From: Flavobacterium endoglycinae
Lineage (GTDB): Bacteria; Bacteroidota; Bacteroidia; Flavobacteriales; Flavobacteriaceae
Length of the DNA stretch: 64,000 nt
Assembly: GCF_017352115.1 (NCBI RefSeq)
Contig: NZ_CP071448.1
Span: forward strand, 1 to 64,000
Reading direction: 5' to 3'
The translations under genes were made by a program, and so were the position numbers. Positions 43,159 through 53,104 of the stretch are shown one piece after another; within the stretch, counting starts at the first letter, position 1, and each line of letters opens with the position of its first letter. The notes under the pieces are model-generated. The model was not told the origin of the DNA, searched no databases, and saw only the letters and a program-made list of their open reading frames with translations.

Positions 43159-43908
43159 ATGAAAAATCACTCTATACATATAGGAACTTCTGGATGGGCT
43201 TACAAACATTGGCGTAATACATTTTATCCTGAAAACGTAAAAGTAAAAGATCAATTTTCTTATTACATCGATAACTTCAATTCTGTAGAAATTAATAATA
43301 CTTTTTACGGAATGCCATCAGATGCAACATTTCAAAATTGGGAAAGTCAAGTACCTGAAGATTTTGTGTACGTGATAAAAGCAAACCGTTTTATTACACA
43401 TATGAAAAAACTTCATGATCCAGAAGATAGTATGCTGATTTTCATGGAGAAAGTTAAATTTTTAGAGAAAAAACTAGGTGCTGTTTTATTTCAGCTTCCT
43501 CCATCTCTAAAAGTCGATTTAAGACTTCTCGAAGATTTTTTAATGGCTCTTTCTCCCAAAAACCGATATGTATTTGAATTTCGCAATTCGAGCTGGTATC
43601 TGCCCGAAGTGTATCAGCTTTTAGAAAAATACAATTGTGCATTTTGTATTTATGAATTAGCCGGTCACATTTCACCTATAAAAGTTACCGCTGATTTTGT
43701 TTATGTCCGCCTGCATGGTCCTACTGCTGTTAAATATCAAGGAAGTTATTCTGATGAAACTTTAAAAGAATGGGCAGATCAATGTATAAAATGGTTAGAA
43801 ACCAAAGATGTTTTTATATTTTTCGATAATGATGAAAAAGGATATGCCGCTTTTAATGCATTACACCTAAAGAAAACAATTGAAATCATGCAGCATAGTG
43901 AAAAATAA
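43159..43908 (+). CDS. DUF72-family protein
   Basis: A 249-residue TIM-barrel-like protein of the DUF72 (YecE) family. Signatures: IHIGTSGWAYKHWRNTFYPE, NSVEINNTFYGMPSDATFQN, FVYVIKANRFITHMKKL, AVLFQLPPSLKVDL, YVFEFRNSSWY and VYVRLHGP. The ATG at 43159 is preferred over TTG at 43150. The biochemical function is unknown. It ends within 2 nt of the convergent kinase stop. Confidence 0.9.
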   Translation: MKNHSIHIGTSGWAYKHWRNTFYPENVKVKDQFSYYIDNFNSVEINNTFYGMPSDATFQNWESQVPEDFVYVIKANRFITHMKKLHDPEDSMLIFMEKVKFLEKKLGAVLFQLPPSLKVDLRLLEDFLMALSPKNRYVFEFRNSSWYLPEVYQLLEKYNCAFCIYELAGHISPIKVTADFVYVRLHGPTAVKYQGSYSDETLKEWADQCIKWLETKDVFIFFDNDEKGYAAFNALHLKKTIEIMQHSEK

Positions 43909-43910
43909 AT

Positions 43911-46900
43911 TTAGATCATAACTGGCAGAAAAACATGAAACGAACTGCCTTTATCTGGTTCTGATTCTGCATGTAAAACTCCTTGATGATTCATAACAAT
44001 TCTTCGGCATAATGCCAGACCAATTCCAGATCCTGGATAAATATTTTGCGGATGGAGTCGTTTAAAAATTTCAAAAATTTGATTTTCAAAACTTTTCTCG
44101 AAACCAATTCCATTATCTTTAAAAATTATATGATGAAAATTAAACGGTTGGAGCGGACTGTTAGTAAAATCAGAAACAAATTCGGGAGTTACTATTGATG
44201 AACTAATTGTAATTTCTGGAGTAACTTCTGGATTTGTAAACTTAAGAGAATTACTAACCAAGTTGTAAAACAATTGATTCATTTGTAAACCAGAAGCTTG
44301 TACAACTGGCAATTCCTTAATTTTAATTGACGCATTTTTCTCCTTAATCATAAGTTCAAAGTCAATCCATATATTTCCAATTACAGCATTTAAGTCTACT
44401 GGCTGATATATTTTTTCTGGCTGAATCAAACGCGAAAAAGTTAGCAAATCACCTATAAGCTGTCTCATACGTTCTGCAGAAGTTCCTATCTTTTTAATTA
44501 TTTCTACAGAATTGAGTGATGAGCTTCCATTTTCCAGCATATCGGCAAAAAACCTGATTTTACGCAATGGTTCCTGCAAATCATGACTTGCTACATAGGC
44601 AAATTGAGCAAGTTCTTCGTTTGAGTGTTTCAGTGCGTAATTAGACTGTTCTAGTTCTTTATTTGTTTCTTTTAGTTTATAGAGTACACTTGCCAGTTCG
44701 CTGGTTCTTAACTTCACTTCATTTTCTAATGCTAACTGCATTTCTCTTTGAAGCGTAATATCTTTAGCAGTGCCGCTAATGACGAGTGGTTTACCTTCTT
44801 CATTGAAATACGTCTGCCCCACAGAATGTATAATACGTTCCTGTCCGGTAATTCCATTAATAATTTTATATTCTGATTCGTATTTTCCTCCTGTTTCTTT
44901 GTTCTTAGCAGCAGCCAAAGCCTGAGCAACTCTTTCAAGATCAGATTCTTTAATTACCGATCTTGCCTCTTCAACTGGCATGGTAGTGTTTTTAAATCCA
45001 AATATTTCAGCATGACGTGATGAAACAGTGGTTACACCTGTAGCAACATCAATAGACCAAGTACCCATTTCGGCAATTTCTACTGCTGCACGCAGGGCTT
45101 CTTCTGCTTGTTCAATTTTTTTAATTGATGTAATTTCTTTGGTAACATCAGAACTTACATAAAGAACAGCATACACATTATCAGCATCATCCAATAACGG
45201 TGTGAGACTTAAATTATAATATGTAGGCTGGTTATCTTTAAAATGAATACCAGGAATTCCGTCTGCATTAAAGTTTTCTCCAGTTCGATATACTCTTTCT
45301 ACATCATTAATTAATTCCTTTGAATGAGCGTCTGTAAATACATCTCGAATTGACATTCCTTGTATAGAGTTCCCTTTATTGACATTTGCAATAAAAGGAT
45401 GATTCGGATTTTCGATACGCAGATCTTCTCCCACAAAAAGACAAATGGACACTGGGGCAGCTTCGATAACCGTTAAAAGTTTTGATTCACTTTCTCTAAG
45501 CGCAATTTCTGTTTGTTTACTTTGTGTAATATCTGTTGCATGAACAATGAGTCCAATTACTTCTCCCTGTGCATTTTTGTGAGGAGTATACACTATGCTG
45601 AGCCAGCGATCAACGCCCATTCTCGAAGGTGCAAACATTTCGTATCGTTCCTGCTCCCCGCCATAGGCTATAGTCAAATGCGGAAGAGTTTTAGCATACG
45701 CTGCTTCTCCAATGAATTCTCGTACTGTTTTACCAATTGCTTCTTGTTTACCAACTGAAAACCAGTCCATAAAAACAGAATTATAAGAACAGTAACGCAT
45801 TTCTTTATCTAAATAGAATATCATGGCTGGAACTGTATCTCGTAATAATTCAAGATGAGCCTCACTTTCTTCTTTTTCTTGCTGTGCTTTTACTTGAGCT
45901 GTTACATCAATTGCGATGTCCAATATGGCATAAATTTCCCCTTCATTATTATAAATCGGCGTATACGAGATATTATAGTAATTATTATTTAAAACCCCAT
46001 TCTGATTTATTTTTACTAATGATGCTGGAGAAATAAATGGAATTCCTGTTTCAAAAATATCATCTAAAATTTTCAAATAAGCCTGCCCTTCTGTAATCAG
46101 TTCCGGCATTGCTTCTCTTAATGGAAGTCCCACAATGTTTGGTCCTTTACCCACAATGTCAATAAAAGTCTGATTTGGATTTTCAATGATCAAATCACGT
46201 CCTACAAACAACCCAATACCTGCTGGAGCTGCTGCAATAATGCTCTGCATCTTCGCTTCACTTTCCTCTACTTTTCGACGGCTTAGCACTTGATTGGTTA
46301 CATCTGTTGCAATTACCAAAACAATATTAGGCTGGCCTTCTAGATTATGATGCAGCTGATAGGTTAAGTCTACATAAACATATTCAAGTTTTCCATTTCG
46401 GAAGAGTTCGACTTCGACTTCATTGGCTACATAAGCTTTACCAGAATTTATAACCTCTCTTAAAAGCCCATCAAATCCCTGTCCTTTTATTTCAGGAAGG
46501 GCTTCGAGCAGTGGTTTTCCTATTATTTCTTTCTTTTCGCGTCCTACAAGCTCACAATAAAAAGCATTTGCACTTTGAAAAACAAGTTCTTCAGTAACAG
46601 TTAAAGTAGCAATACCAACGGGAGACTGCTCAAATATAGAGGCGAGCTGATTATGATTTTCTGCAATCTGATTTTGCGCTTTAACACTTATGGTAACATC
46701 TGAACAAATATGAAGAATGGCATAAACAGCATTATTTTCATCAAAAAGCGGTGTTAGGGAATAATCAAAATAATTCTTTTCGCCTGTTTTTTTATTTACA
46801 ATTAAAGCACCAGAAGCTTTGTAAACTGAACCCGAGACATATACCTGTGTTAAACGTTCAAAAAACTCATTATTGGTAATATCAGACAGAACGTCTGTTA

Positions 46901-47960
46901 TTTTCTTTCCAATTATAGCATTGTCTTTTTTCCAGTAACCAAGCATTACATCATTGGCAAGATCTAGATAAAATTCTCTGCCTCGAAATAAAGCAGTCCC
47001 AACAGGTGCTTTGCCCACGAGGCTTTTAAAGCGATTTTCGCTGGCAATCAGTTTTTTTTCTTTTTCTTTCTGCTCTGTAATATCAATAGCAATTGCCGTT
47101 AAATATTTTCTATTTTCAGAATCAATAACGAGAGAAACACTATTATTAACCCAGATTTCATTTCCGTTTTTACACACATACCGTTTTGTCATCAAAAAAT
47201 CATTCCCATTCACAATACAGTCTTGCAGTAAAATCTTATTTTGTTCTAAATCATCAGGATGTGTAAGTTCTCCTAAATTCATTTTTAGAATCTCTTCACG
47301 GCTATAACCAAGCATCTGGCAGTAACGTTCATTAACTTCAATAATACGGCCTTCTATATTCGCCTGTGCGATTCCAGCATTAGACTGCATTAATACGCTG
47401 TTTAGCTGTGATCTAGCGCTGCTGGATTGTATAAGTGCCGGTATAGCTGCAGAACTTTCGATACAGGTTACAAAAAAACCTTTTGTGGCTCCTTTTTTAT
47501 CAAATACAGCCCTGTAACTAAGAGTTAAATAGACATCTTTTACAATAGCATTTTGAGTGAGCGATGTGGTAATATTGTCTTCATATTTCGCTATTTTACT
47601 AGCTGCCATAGTATTCAATGTAGAAGCAGCCGTTTTCCATTCTGAGTGCAGCACCTCATTTACAGGGCTGCCTAAAATATCAGAATCAACAACGAAATTT
47701 TTTAAGAAAGGACGAAAGGAATCATTGTAAAAAAAATAATGTTCATCGCTCCATACCAAAAATGAAGGAACAGAAGAACCTAGCAGAATACTTAGCGAAG
47801 AACAAAGATTTTCGCTCCAAAATTCAATAGATCCAAGAGTTGTATTGTGCCATTTGAAATCATTAATAAGTCTACCTAAATCACCACCCGTTTTTAAAAA
47901 TGTATACTTATAATCTGTAATATCTAATGACTCCACCGTACTGCTATTTATTAAATTCAA
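43911..47960 (-). CDS. Multi-PAS sensor histidine kinase
   Basis: A 1349-residue soluble kinase. About eight PAS regions succeed each other between residues 30 and 1080; three of them (starting LVGKAPVGTALFRGREF, IAAAPAGIGLFVGRDLIIEN and IEAAPVSICLFVGEDLRIEN) are so alike that they arose by internal duplication. A coiled coil (about 1085-1120) leads to HisKA FAYVASHDLQEPLRKIRFF (His about 1126) and an intact ATPase domain (FYNLVSNSLKF, KDNGIGFE, GSGIGLALCRRI). No transmembrane segments are seen, so it senses intracellular cues. The start appears to be TTG at 47960, since there is no ATG before residue about 110. No response regulator is adjacent. Confidence 0.88.
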   Translation of the reverse strand: MNLINSSTVESLDITDYKYTFLKTGGDLGRLINDFKWHNTTLGSIEFWSENLCSSLSILLGSSVPSFLVWSDEHYFFYNDSFRPFLKNFVVDSDILGSPVNEVLHSEWKTAASTLNTMAASKIAKYEDNITTSLTQNAIVKDVYLTLSYRAVFDKKGATKGFFVTCIESSAAIPALIQSSSARSQLNSVLMQSNAGIAQANIEGRIIEVNERYCQMLGYSREEILKMNLGELTHPDDLEQNKILLQDCIVNGNDFLMTKRYVCKNGNEIWVNNSVSLVIDSENRKYLTAIAIDITEQKEKEKKLIASENRFKSLVGKAPVGTALFRGREFYLDLANDVMLGYWKKDNAIIGKKITDVLSDITNNEFFERLTQVYVSGSVYKASGALIVNKKTGEKNYFDYSLTPLFDENNAVYAILHICSDVTISVKAQNQIAENHNQLASIFEQSPVGIATLTVTEELVFQSANAFYCELVGREKKEIIGKPLLEALPEIKGQGFDGLLREVINSGKAYVANEVEVELFRNGKLEYVYVDLTYQLHHNLEGQPNIVLVIATDVTNQVLSRRKVEESEAKMQSIIAAAPAGIGLFVGRDLIIENPNQTFIDIVGKGPNIVGLPLREAMPELITEGQAYLKILDDIFETGIPFISPASLVKINQNGVLNNNYYNISYTPIYNNEGEIYAILDIAIDVTAQVKAQQEKEESEAHLELLRDTVPAMIFYLDKEMRYCSYNSVFMDWFSVGKQEAIGKTVREFIGEAAYAKTLPHLTIAYGGEQERYEMFAPSRMGVDRWLSIVYTPHKNAQGEVIGLIVHATDITQSKQTEIALRESESKLLTVIEAAPVSICLFVGEDLRIENPNHPFIANVNKGNSIQGMSIRDVFTDAHSKELINDVERVYRTGENFNADGIPGIHFKDNQPTYYNLSLTPLLDDADNVYAVLYVSSDVTKEITSIKKIEQAEEALRAAVEIAEMGTWSIDVATGVTTVSSRHAEIFGFKNTTMPVEEARSVIKESDLERVAQALAAAKNKETGGKYESEYKIINGITGQERIIHSVGQTYFNEEGKPLVISGTAKDITLQREMQLALENEVKLRTSELASVLYKLKETNKELEQSNYALKHSNEELAQFAYVASHDLQEPLRKIRFFADMLENGSSSLNSVEIIKKIGTSAERMRQLIGDLLTFSRLIQPEKIYQPVDLNAVIGNIWIDFELMIKEKNASIKIKELPVVQASGLQMNQLFYNLVSNSLKFTNPEVTPEITISSSIVTPEFVSDFTNSPLQPFNFHHIIFKDNGIGFEKSFENQIFEIFKRLHPQNIYPGSGIGLALCRRIVMNHQGVLHAESEPDKGSSFHVFLPVMI

Positions 47961-48489
47961 TGGAAAGGTAGTGTTTATTTAATAAGCAGCCTAATTCTTA
48001 AAAATTAAAACGCTTAATTAAAGAAAATATCACGAGGAAATTATAGAAAAAAAGATAGTTTATGTGATGTATATATAGTTTTTATTTGAGTTTGAACAAA
48101 TGTAATTTCTAATTACTTCCCTTATGTTCAGAAACATATTTTTTATTAGAGTTATTCTTAAAACAGGTATTAGTACTTGGTTTCCATTTAAAACACCATA
48201 TTATATTTGTTATTATTTAACAATCAAATATTTACGGAATCCAGCAATGCTGGTTCAATAAAGCAACGGTATTAAATAAGTTTAGATATAATACTTCTGA
48301 ATAAAAAACAGATTAATTACATCTTAGTTTCTATATCCCCTTACCAATTAATTATTTAAAATCTCAATCAAAAAAACAGTGATATAAATAATTAAACTAT
48401 AAGCCCATAAATAGCTATTTCAGTATTACAAGTTTTTCAATTCTATTACACTTTCAAAAAACAAAAGAATAAAAACCAAATCTATTGCT
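47961..48489. other. Non-coding divergent spacer, 529 bp
   Basis: AT-rich region between the multi-PAS kinase (minus) and the molybdoenzyme (plus). It holds the promoter described at 48177-48209 and a short palindrome CCAGCAATGCTGG (48241-48253) downstream of it, which would be in the transcribed leader. No ORF of note. Confidence 0.5.
48177..48209 (+). promoter_or_regulatory. Candidate promoter for the molybdoenzyme operon
   Basis: TTG (48177-48179), 22 nt, then TATATTTG (48202-48209), a perfect TAnnTTTG -7 box. It would give a leader of about 270 nt before the start at 48490. Confidence 0.45.
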
Positions 48490-51400
48490 ATGAAAAATAC
48501 TGTACATTTTTTTCTAAATGGAAAACCTACCACCATAGAAAATCCTTCACCAGATTTGCTATTAATTGATTATTTAAGATCTCCAAATGTTGGTCTTTGC
48601 GGACCCAAAAAACCCTGTGGACAAGGAGGCTGCGGCGGTTGTACGGTTATTTTATCTGAATGGGATGATAAAGAACAAAAAGCCAATCATTTAGCGATAA
48701 ACTCTTGTCTTAGACCCGTTTGTGCAATAGGCGGACTTTCAGTAACTACTATCGAAGGAACTGGTGCCGCTCGTAAACCCGATCCTAAACATTTAGTGCA
48801 AAAATCCAGTTCGACACGTACTAATGTTACGTTTGACGAAGACGACTCTCCAGTACTCGATGAAGCCAAAAAAGAAGCCGAAAACAAACGTATTGCTGTT
48901 CAAGAAGCTATTGCCAAAAGTACTCAAAGCGGAACTTCTGTTGCTGAAGTAAAAATCATAGAAGAAATCGCTGAATTTCCATCCGAAGAAACACATTCAG
49001 GTATAAATCCCGTGGCCTATCAATTGGCATTAAACAATGGAAGCCAGTGCGGTTACTGCAGTGTAGGATTTGTAATGAACATGTCTGAATTTATACACAA
49101 TAACCCAAAAGCAACTAAAAAAGAAATAGAACAGGCATTTGATGGAAATTTATGTCGTTGTACTGGTTATCGCTCCATACTTACGGGAATGAAAACTTTT
49201 GCTTCTGACTGGAGTAAAACTGATGAAATAAAGAAAATGGACTGTAAGTTAGATCCTGTCAGTAAAGCTCAGCTTCCTGGCAATCTAGAAATTCCCTTTC
49301 CTATTGAAGCACAACAGCCAGCTTCTGGAGTTTCGACTAATCGATGGGCAACTCCTGTTACATTATCGGAATTAGCTGAAATTCTAAAAAATAACGAAAA
49401 TATCCGTCTGGTTCATGCTAACACTTCTTACGGAATTTACAAAAATGAATATTTGGACACCACATTTTATGTTGACATTCGATTTATTAAAGAACTCAAT
49501 ATCAAGAACGAAATAACAAATGGACATCTTGAATTTTCAGCCAGCTGCACCTATACTGATTTAATAAAATTACTTTCTGAAGGTATTGACAAGGCCAAAC
49601 ACAACGCTAAAAAAACATCAAAATCTGATATTACTACTTTAGAAGCATTAGATTATATGGCACGCAGAACTGCCGGCCGTATCGTTCGTAATGCCGCCAC
49701 AATTGGAGGTAATACGATGTTGGTATTAAAACACATTCCCATACATACGGGAGAACCTTTTCCATCTGATCTTTTTACGGTTTTATTTGCGGTAGAAGCA
49801 AAAATTACTTATCTCTTATTAGAAAAAAATGGCCAATTCAAAGAATACATACAAACAGCCCAAGAACTTGTTGAAGCAGTCAAAATTGATCCGAAACTGG
49901 CCGATAATATTGTTCTAAAATCGTATGAAGTTTCTTTACGAGACAGCAATGATATTGTGTTTGCACAAAAAGTCGCACTTCGTGAAGTGAACGCTCACAG
50001 TATTGTAAATGCTACTACTAATTTTAATATAAACGATGAATCCATCGTAAAATCGGCAATAATTACATTTGGTGGTATTGCTCCGTATCCGTGGAGAGCA
50101 GCAGAGACTGAAAAAGCAATGAAAAATGAAAAGGTAACATTAAAAAATATCGATACGCTCTTAAAAATTCTGTCAAAAGAAGTCTATAATGAACTTATTG
50201 CACAGGAAGAACGCATGAAAGAAGTTCCAAATGAAGGTTTTACTTTAGAATACCGCACACAATTAGCCGTTTCATTTTTTTACAAATCAGTTGTAAATGC
50301 TCTAACAGTTAAAGGGATTTCAATTCCTAAAAACCTTCTTTCAATTGCAGATAATAAATGGGGAAATTGGCCCGTGAGTGATGGGATCCAAAATTACAAA
50401 CCCCAAGATTATAAAGCGCCTGTTGCACAGCCTTATATCAAAGTCACAGCGATGTACCAAACATCAGGACAAACTCATTACACGCACGAACTTCCAGTGC
50501 CGCCGCTTACTTTAAATGGAGCATTTGTGCAAAGTCAGAGAGCGCTTATGAATTATTCGTTTGCTGTCTATGAAAAGAATGCGACAATTGCAGAATTACG
50601 AGCACATTTAAAAGATAAATTTCCCGCTTTTACAGATATCATCACTTACGAAAATATTAAAAACGGAGGTCGTAATTACCAAGGAATGGGAAATGACCAG
50701 CCTCTTTTTGCAGAACAATTAGTAAGTTATGTAGGCCAATCTATTGCCATGATATTGGCTTCAAATGAACAGGAAGCCATCAAAATTGCGGCATATGTTT
50801 CTGAAAAATGCGTACAATACACCAAACCAGGAAATCCGTGGACGGGAGAATGGAGCGAACCTATTATAGATTTATTAGATGCTATTAAAAAAGGAAGTAT
50901 TTTTCCAGATGCACCTGTCTCCGCTTCTTTTGCCTCTCATATTTGGAAAATAACCCGCCCCGGAAGTCAATTTGACTGGGTGAAAAAACATCAGCCAACG
51001 GCGCCTAAAACGCTCATCCGAGAAGAAGAAATAACGGCTCGAAAAGAAAATGTAGACAATATTCCTTGCACAGTTGTTACTGCTTCACAGCTTTGTGGCG
51101 GGCAAGCACATTTTTATATGGAACCACAAGCCTGTATTGTAACTCCAATTGATGAAGGACGCATGAAAGTGCAGCCCTCAGTTCAAAGTCCTGCAGCTAT
51201 GCACGATACAGTTGCCTTATCATTAGGAATGTACCATCATCAAATTGAAGTAAAGGTTCCACCTGTTGGGGGCGGATTTGGAGGAAAAACCGAACAAACC
51301 CGTTTTGTTGCCGGACCAACTGCAGTAGCGGCAAAAGCGACCAAAACTCCTGTTCGATTAGTAATTCCGCGTGATGAAGATACCGCCATGATAGGAAAAC

Positions 51401-53076
51401 GTCATGCTTATTATGGTGAATATGAAATTGCTGTTGATACAGGACAATATAAACCAGAAAACAAGGGAATACTTCACGGTTTTCAACTAAAAATGTGGGG
51501 CGATGGCGGTGCCTTTTATGACTGTTCATTCATTGTTTCTAACTGTGTACAGCTTCGTACCGATAATGCTTATAAGATTCAAAATTTTGAAAGCCAAATC
51601 GATGTCTGCCGTACCAATACTGCTCCCAGCACTGCAATGCGTGCTTTTGGAGATGTACAAGGAAAGAATATTGTTGAAAATGCAATAGACGATGCAGCAG
51701 TTTCCATCGATATGAGACCAGAAGATTTACGTGAAAAAAATCTTTACGACCGTGGTGATGTGACTCCGTTTGGGCAGGCGCTTACTTATTGCTATATGAA
51801 ACAAGTATGGGCTTACGCAAAGAAAGTTTCAAATTTTGAATCCAAATACGAAGAAGTTCAAAATTTCAACAAAGACAACAAATGGGTTAAAAGAGGAATT
51901 TCTATGATTCCTGTAAAATATGGTTCAGGATACAACTTACTTGCGTTAGAACAATCAGCCGCTATTGTGGTGGTAAACTCAAGTGACGGAACGGTAATAA
52001 TCCATCAAGGAGGCGTTGAAATTGGGCAGGGTTTAGTAACTCAGGCACAACAAGTCGCTGCCTATGTTTTAGGAATTCCAATGGAAATGATTTTTATTGA
52101 TAATGTCAATACAAGCGTAACCCCAAACCCTACCAGTACAGGAGGTTCTACCGGAACTCCATATTCTTGTGAAGCCGTAAAACAAACCTGCGAAGACATG
52201 CGAGCAAGACTTATGGAATTTGGTTACCAAATGCTGAAGGAAAACGGAGAAGAATGGTGTAAAAATAAAAACATAGATTTTTGGAACTACGGTGCAGGCG
52301 AAAATAAAGGCTGGGCTAAAAGAGTTAAGAACAGCAGCGGAAATGAAATCATGATCTGGCAGCAGCTTGTCAATTTAGCAGCATCCCAGCGTGTTAATCT
52401 GATTGCTTCTTTTAATACGAAAATAAAAGGCGGTGAAGTACAAATTCCCGCTATGACATTTAAAACAGAAGCAGACCAGCCTAATATTCCCGGTATAGAA
52501 CGTACTAAAAATGCACATCTGGGCGGCGGGGTTGATTCATTTGTCGGTTTTACCTATTCGGTAGCGTGCTCTGTTACTGAAGTGGATATTCTTACTGGAG
52601 AAGTAAAAATCATCAGCTCTGACATTATTTATGATATGGGATGGAGTATGAATCCTGCTATAGACATCGGGCAAATTGAAGGTGCTTTTGTTCAAGGTAT
52701 CGGCTATCTTTTAACTGAAAAACTAGTATCAGAAACGGAGGGACCAAATATAGGACGCTTAAATTCAACCAATACCTGGCGCTACAAAATTCCTGCCGTA
52801 ACCACTATTCCACTGGAAATGAATACGTTTCTTTTCCCTAGAGATGAAGATTCGGTAAAAAGCATTCCTGAAGATCCGAACCAAATATTTTCTGCAAAAG
52901 AAGTTGGCGAACCTCCTCTAGTTCTGGCGAACAGTGTCTTCTTTGCCATAAAAGATGCCATCCGTGCTTCGAGAAAAGAGCGAAACCTTTCCCCTCTTTT
53001 TCGCTTAGACGCCCCAGCTACCGTACAAGAAGTACGCAGAGCCTGTGAAATAACTGAAAAAAACCTAGTAGAATAA
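48490..53076 (+). CDS. Single-chain xanthine dehydrogenase-family molybdoenzyme
   Basis: A 1528-residue protein with the eukaryote-like order of domains in one chain. A plant-type [2Fe-2S] domain (CGQGGCGGC; Cys43, 48, 51) is followed by an atypical charged insertion (about 94-170) and the second [2Fe-2S] domain (SQCGYCSVGF and NLCRCTGYRS). Next is an FAD domain (about 285-600; RNAATIGGNTML) and the molybdopterin domain (about 660-1520: GGQAHFYMEPQA, VGGGFGGKTEQTR, GGVEIGQGL, and AKEVGEPPLVLANSVFFAIK with the catalytic Glu in GEPP). It hydroxylates purine or aldehyde-type substrates. No Tat or Sec signal is visible, suggesting a cytoplasmic location. The next gene encodes a c-type cytochrome. 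The substrate is not assigned. Confidence 0.9.
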   Translation: MKNTVHFFLNGKPTTIENPSPDLLLIDYLRSPNVGLCGPKKPCGQGGCGGCTVILSEWDDKEQKANHLAINSCLRPVCAIGGLSVTTIEGTGAARKPDPKHLVQKSSSTRTNVTFDEDDSPVLDEAKKEAENKRIAVQEAIAKSTQSGTSVAEVKIIEEIAEFPSEETHSGINPVAYQLALNNGSQCGYCSVGFVMNMSEFIHNNPKATKKEIEQAFDGNLCRCTGYRSILTGMKTFASDWSKTDEIKKMDCKLDPVSKAQLPGNLEIPFPIEAQQPASGVSTNRWATPVTLSELAEILKNNENIRLVHANTSYGIYKNEYLDTTFYVDIRFIKELNIKNEITNGHLEFSASCTYTDLIKLLSEGIDKAKHNAKKTSKSDITTLEALDYMARRTAGRIVRNAATIGGNTMLVLKHIPIHTGEPFPSDLFTVLFAVEAKITYLLLEKNGQFKEYIQTAQELVEAVKIDPKLADNIVLKSYEVSLRDSNDIVFAQKVALREVNAHSIVNATTNFNINDESIVKSAIITFGGIAPYPWRAAETEKAMKNEKVTLKNIDTLLKILSKEVYNELIAQEERMKEVPNEGFTLEYRTQLAVSFFYKSVVNALTVKGISIPKNLLSIADNKWGNWPVSDGIQNYKPQDYKAPVAQPYIKVTAMYQTSGQTHYTHELPVPPLTLNGAFVQSQRALMNYSFAVYEKNATIAELRAHLKDKFPAFTDIITYENIKNGGRNYQGMGNDQPLFAEQLVSYVGQSIAMILASNEQEAIKIAAYVSEKCVQYTKPGNPWTGEWSEPIIDLLDAIKKGSIFPDAPVSASFASHIWKITRPGSQFDWVKKHQPTAPKTLIREEEITARKENVDNIPCTVVTASQLCGGQAHFYMEPQACIVTPIDEGRMKVQPSVQSPAAMHDTVALSLGMYHHQIEVKVPPVGGGFGGKTEQTRFVAGPTAVAAKATKTPVRLVIPRDEDTAMIGKRHAYYGEYEIAVDTGQYKPENKGILHGFQLKMWGDGGAFYDCSFIVSNCVQLRTDNAYKIQNFESQIDVCRTNTAPSTAMRAFGDVQGKNIVENAIDDAAVSIDMRPEDLREKNLYDRGDVTPFGQALTYCYMKQVWAYAKKVSNFESKYEEVQNFNKDNKWVKRGISMIPVKYGSGYNLLALEQSAAIVVVNSSDGTVIIHQGGVEIGQGLVTQAQQVAAYVLGIPMEMIFIDNVNTSVTPNPTSTGGSTGTPYSCEAVKQTCEDMRARLMEFGYQMLKENGEEWCKNKNIDFWNYGAGENKGWAKRVKNSSGNEIMIWQQLVNLAASQRVNLIASFNTKIKGGEVQIPAMTFKTEADQPNIPGIERTKNAHLGGGVDSFVGFTYSVACSVTEVDILTGEVKIISSDIIYDMGWSMNPAIDIGQIEGAFVQGIGYLLTEKLVSETEGPNIGRLNSTNTWRYKIPAVTTIPLEMNTFLFPRDEDSVKSIPEDPNQIFSAKEVGEPPLVLANSVFFAIKDAIRASRKERNLSPLFRLDAPATVQEVRRACEITEKNLVE

Positions 53077-53104
53077 TTAAACCAAAAACAAATTTCTAGA
53101 TGTT

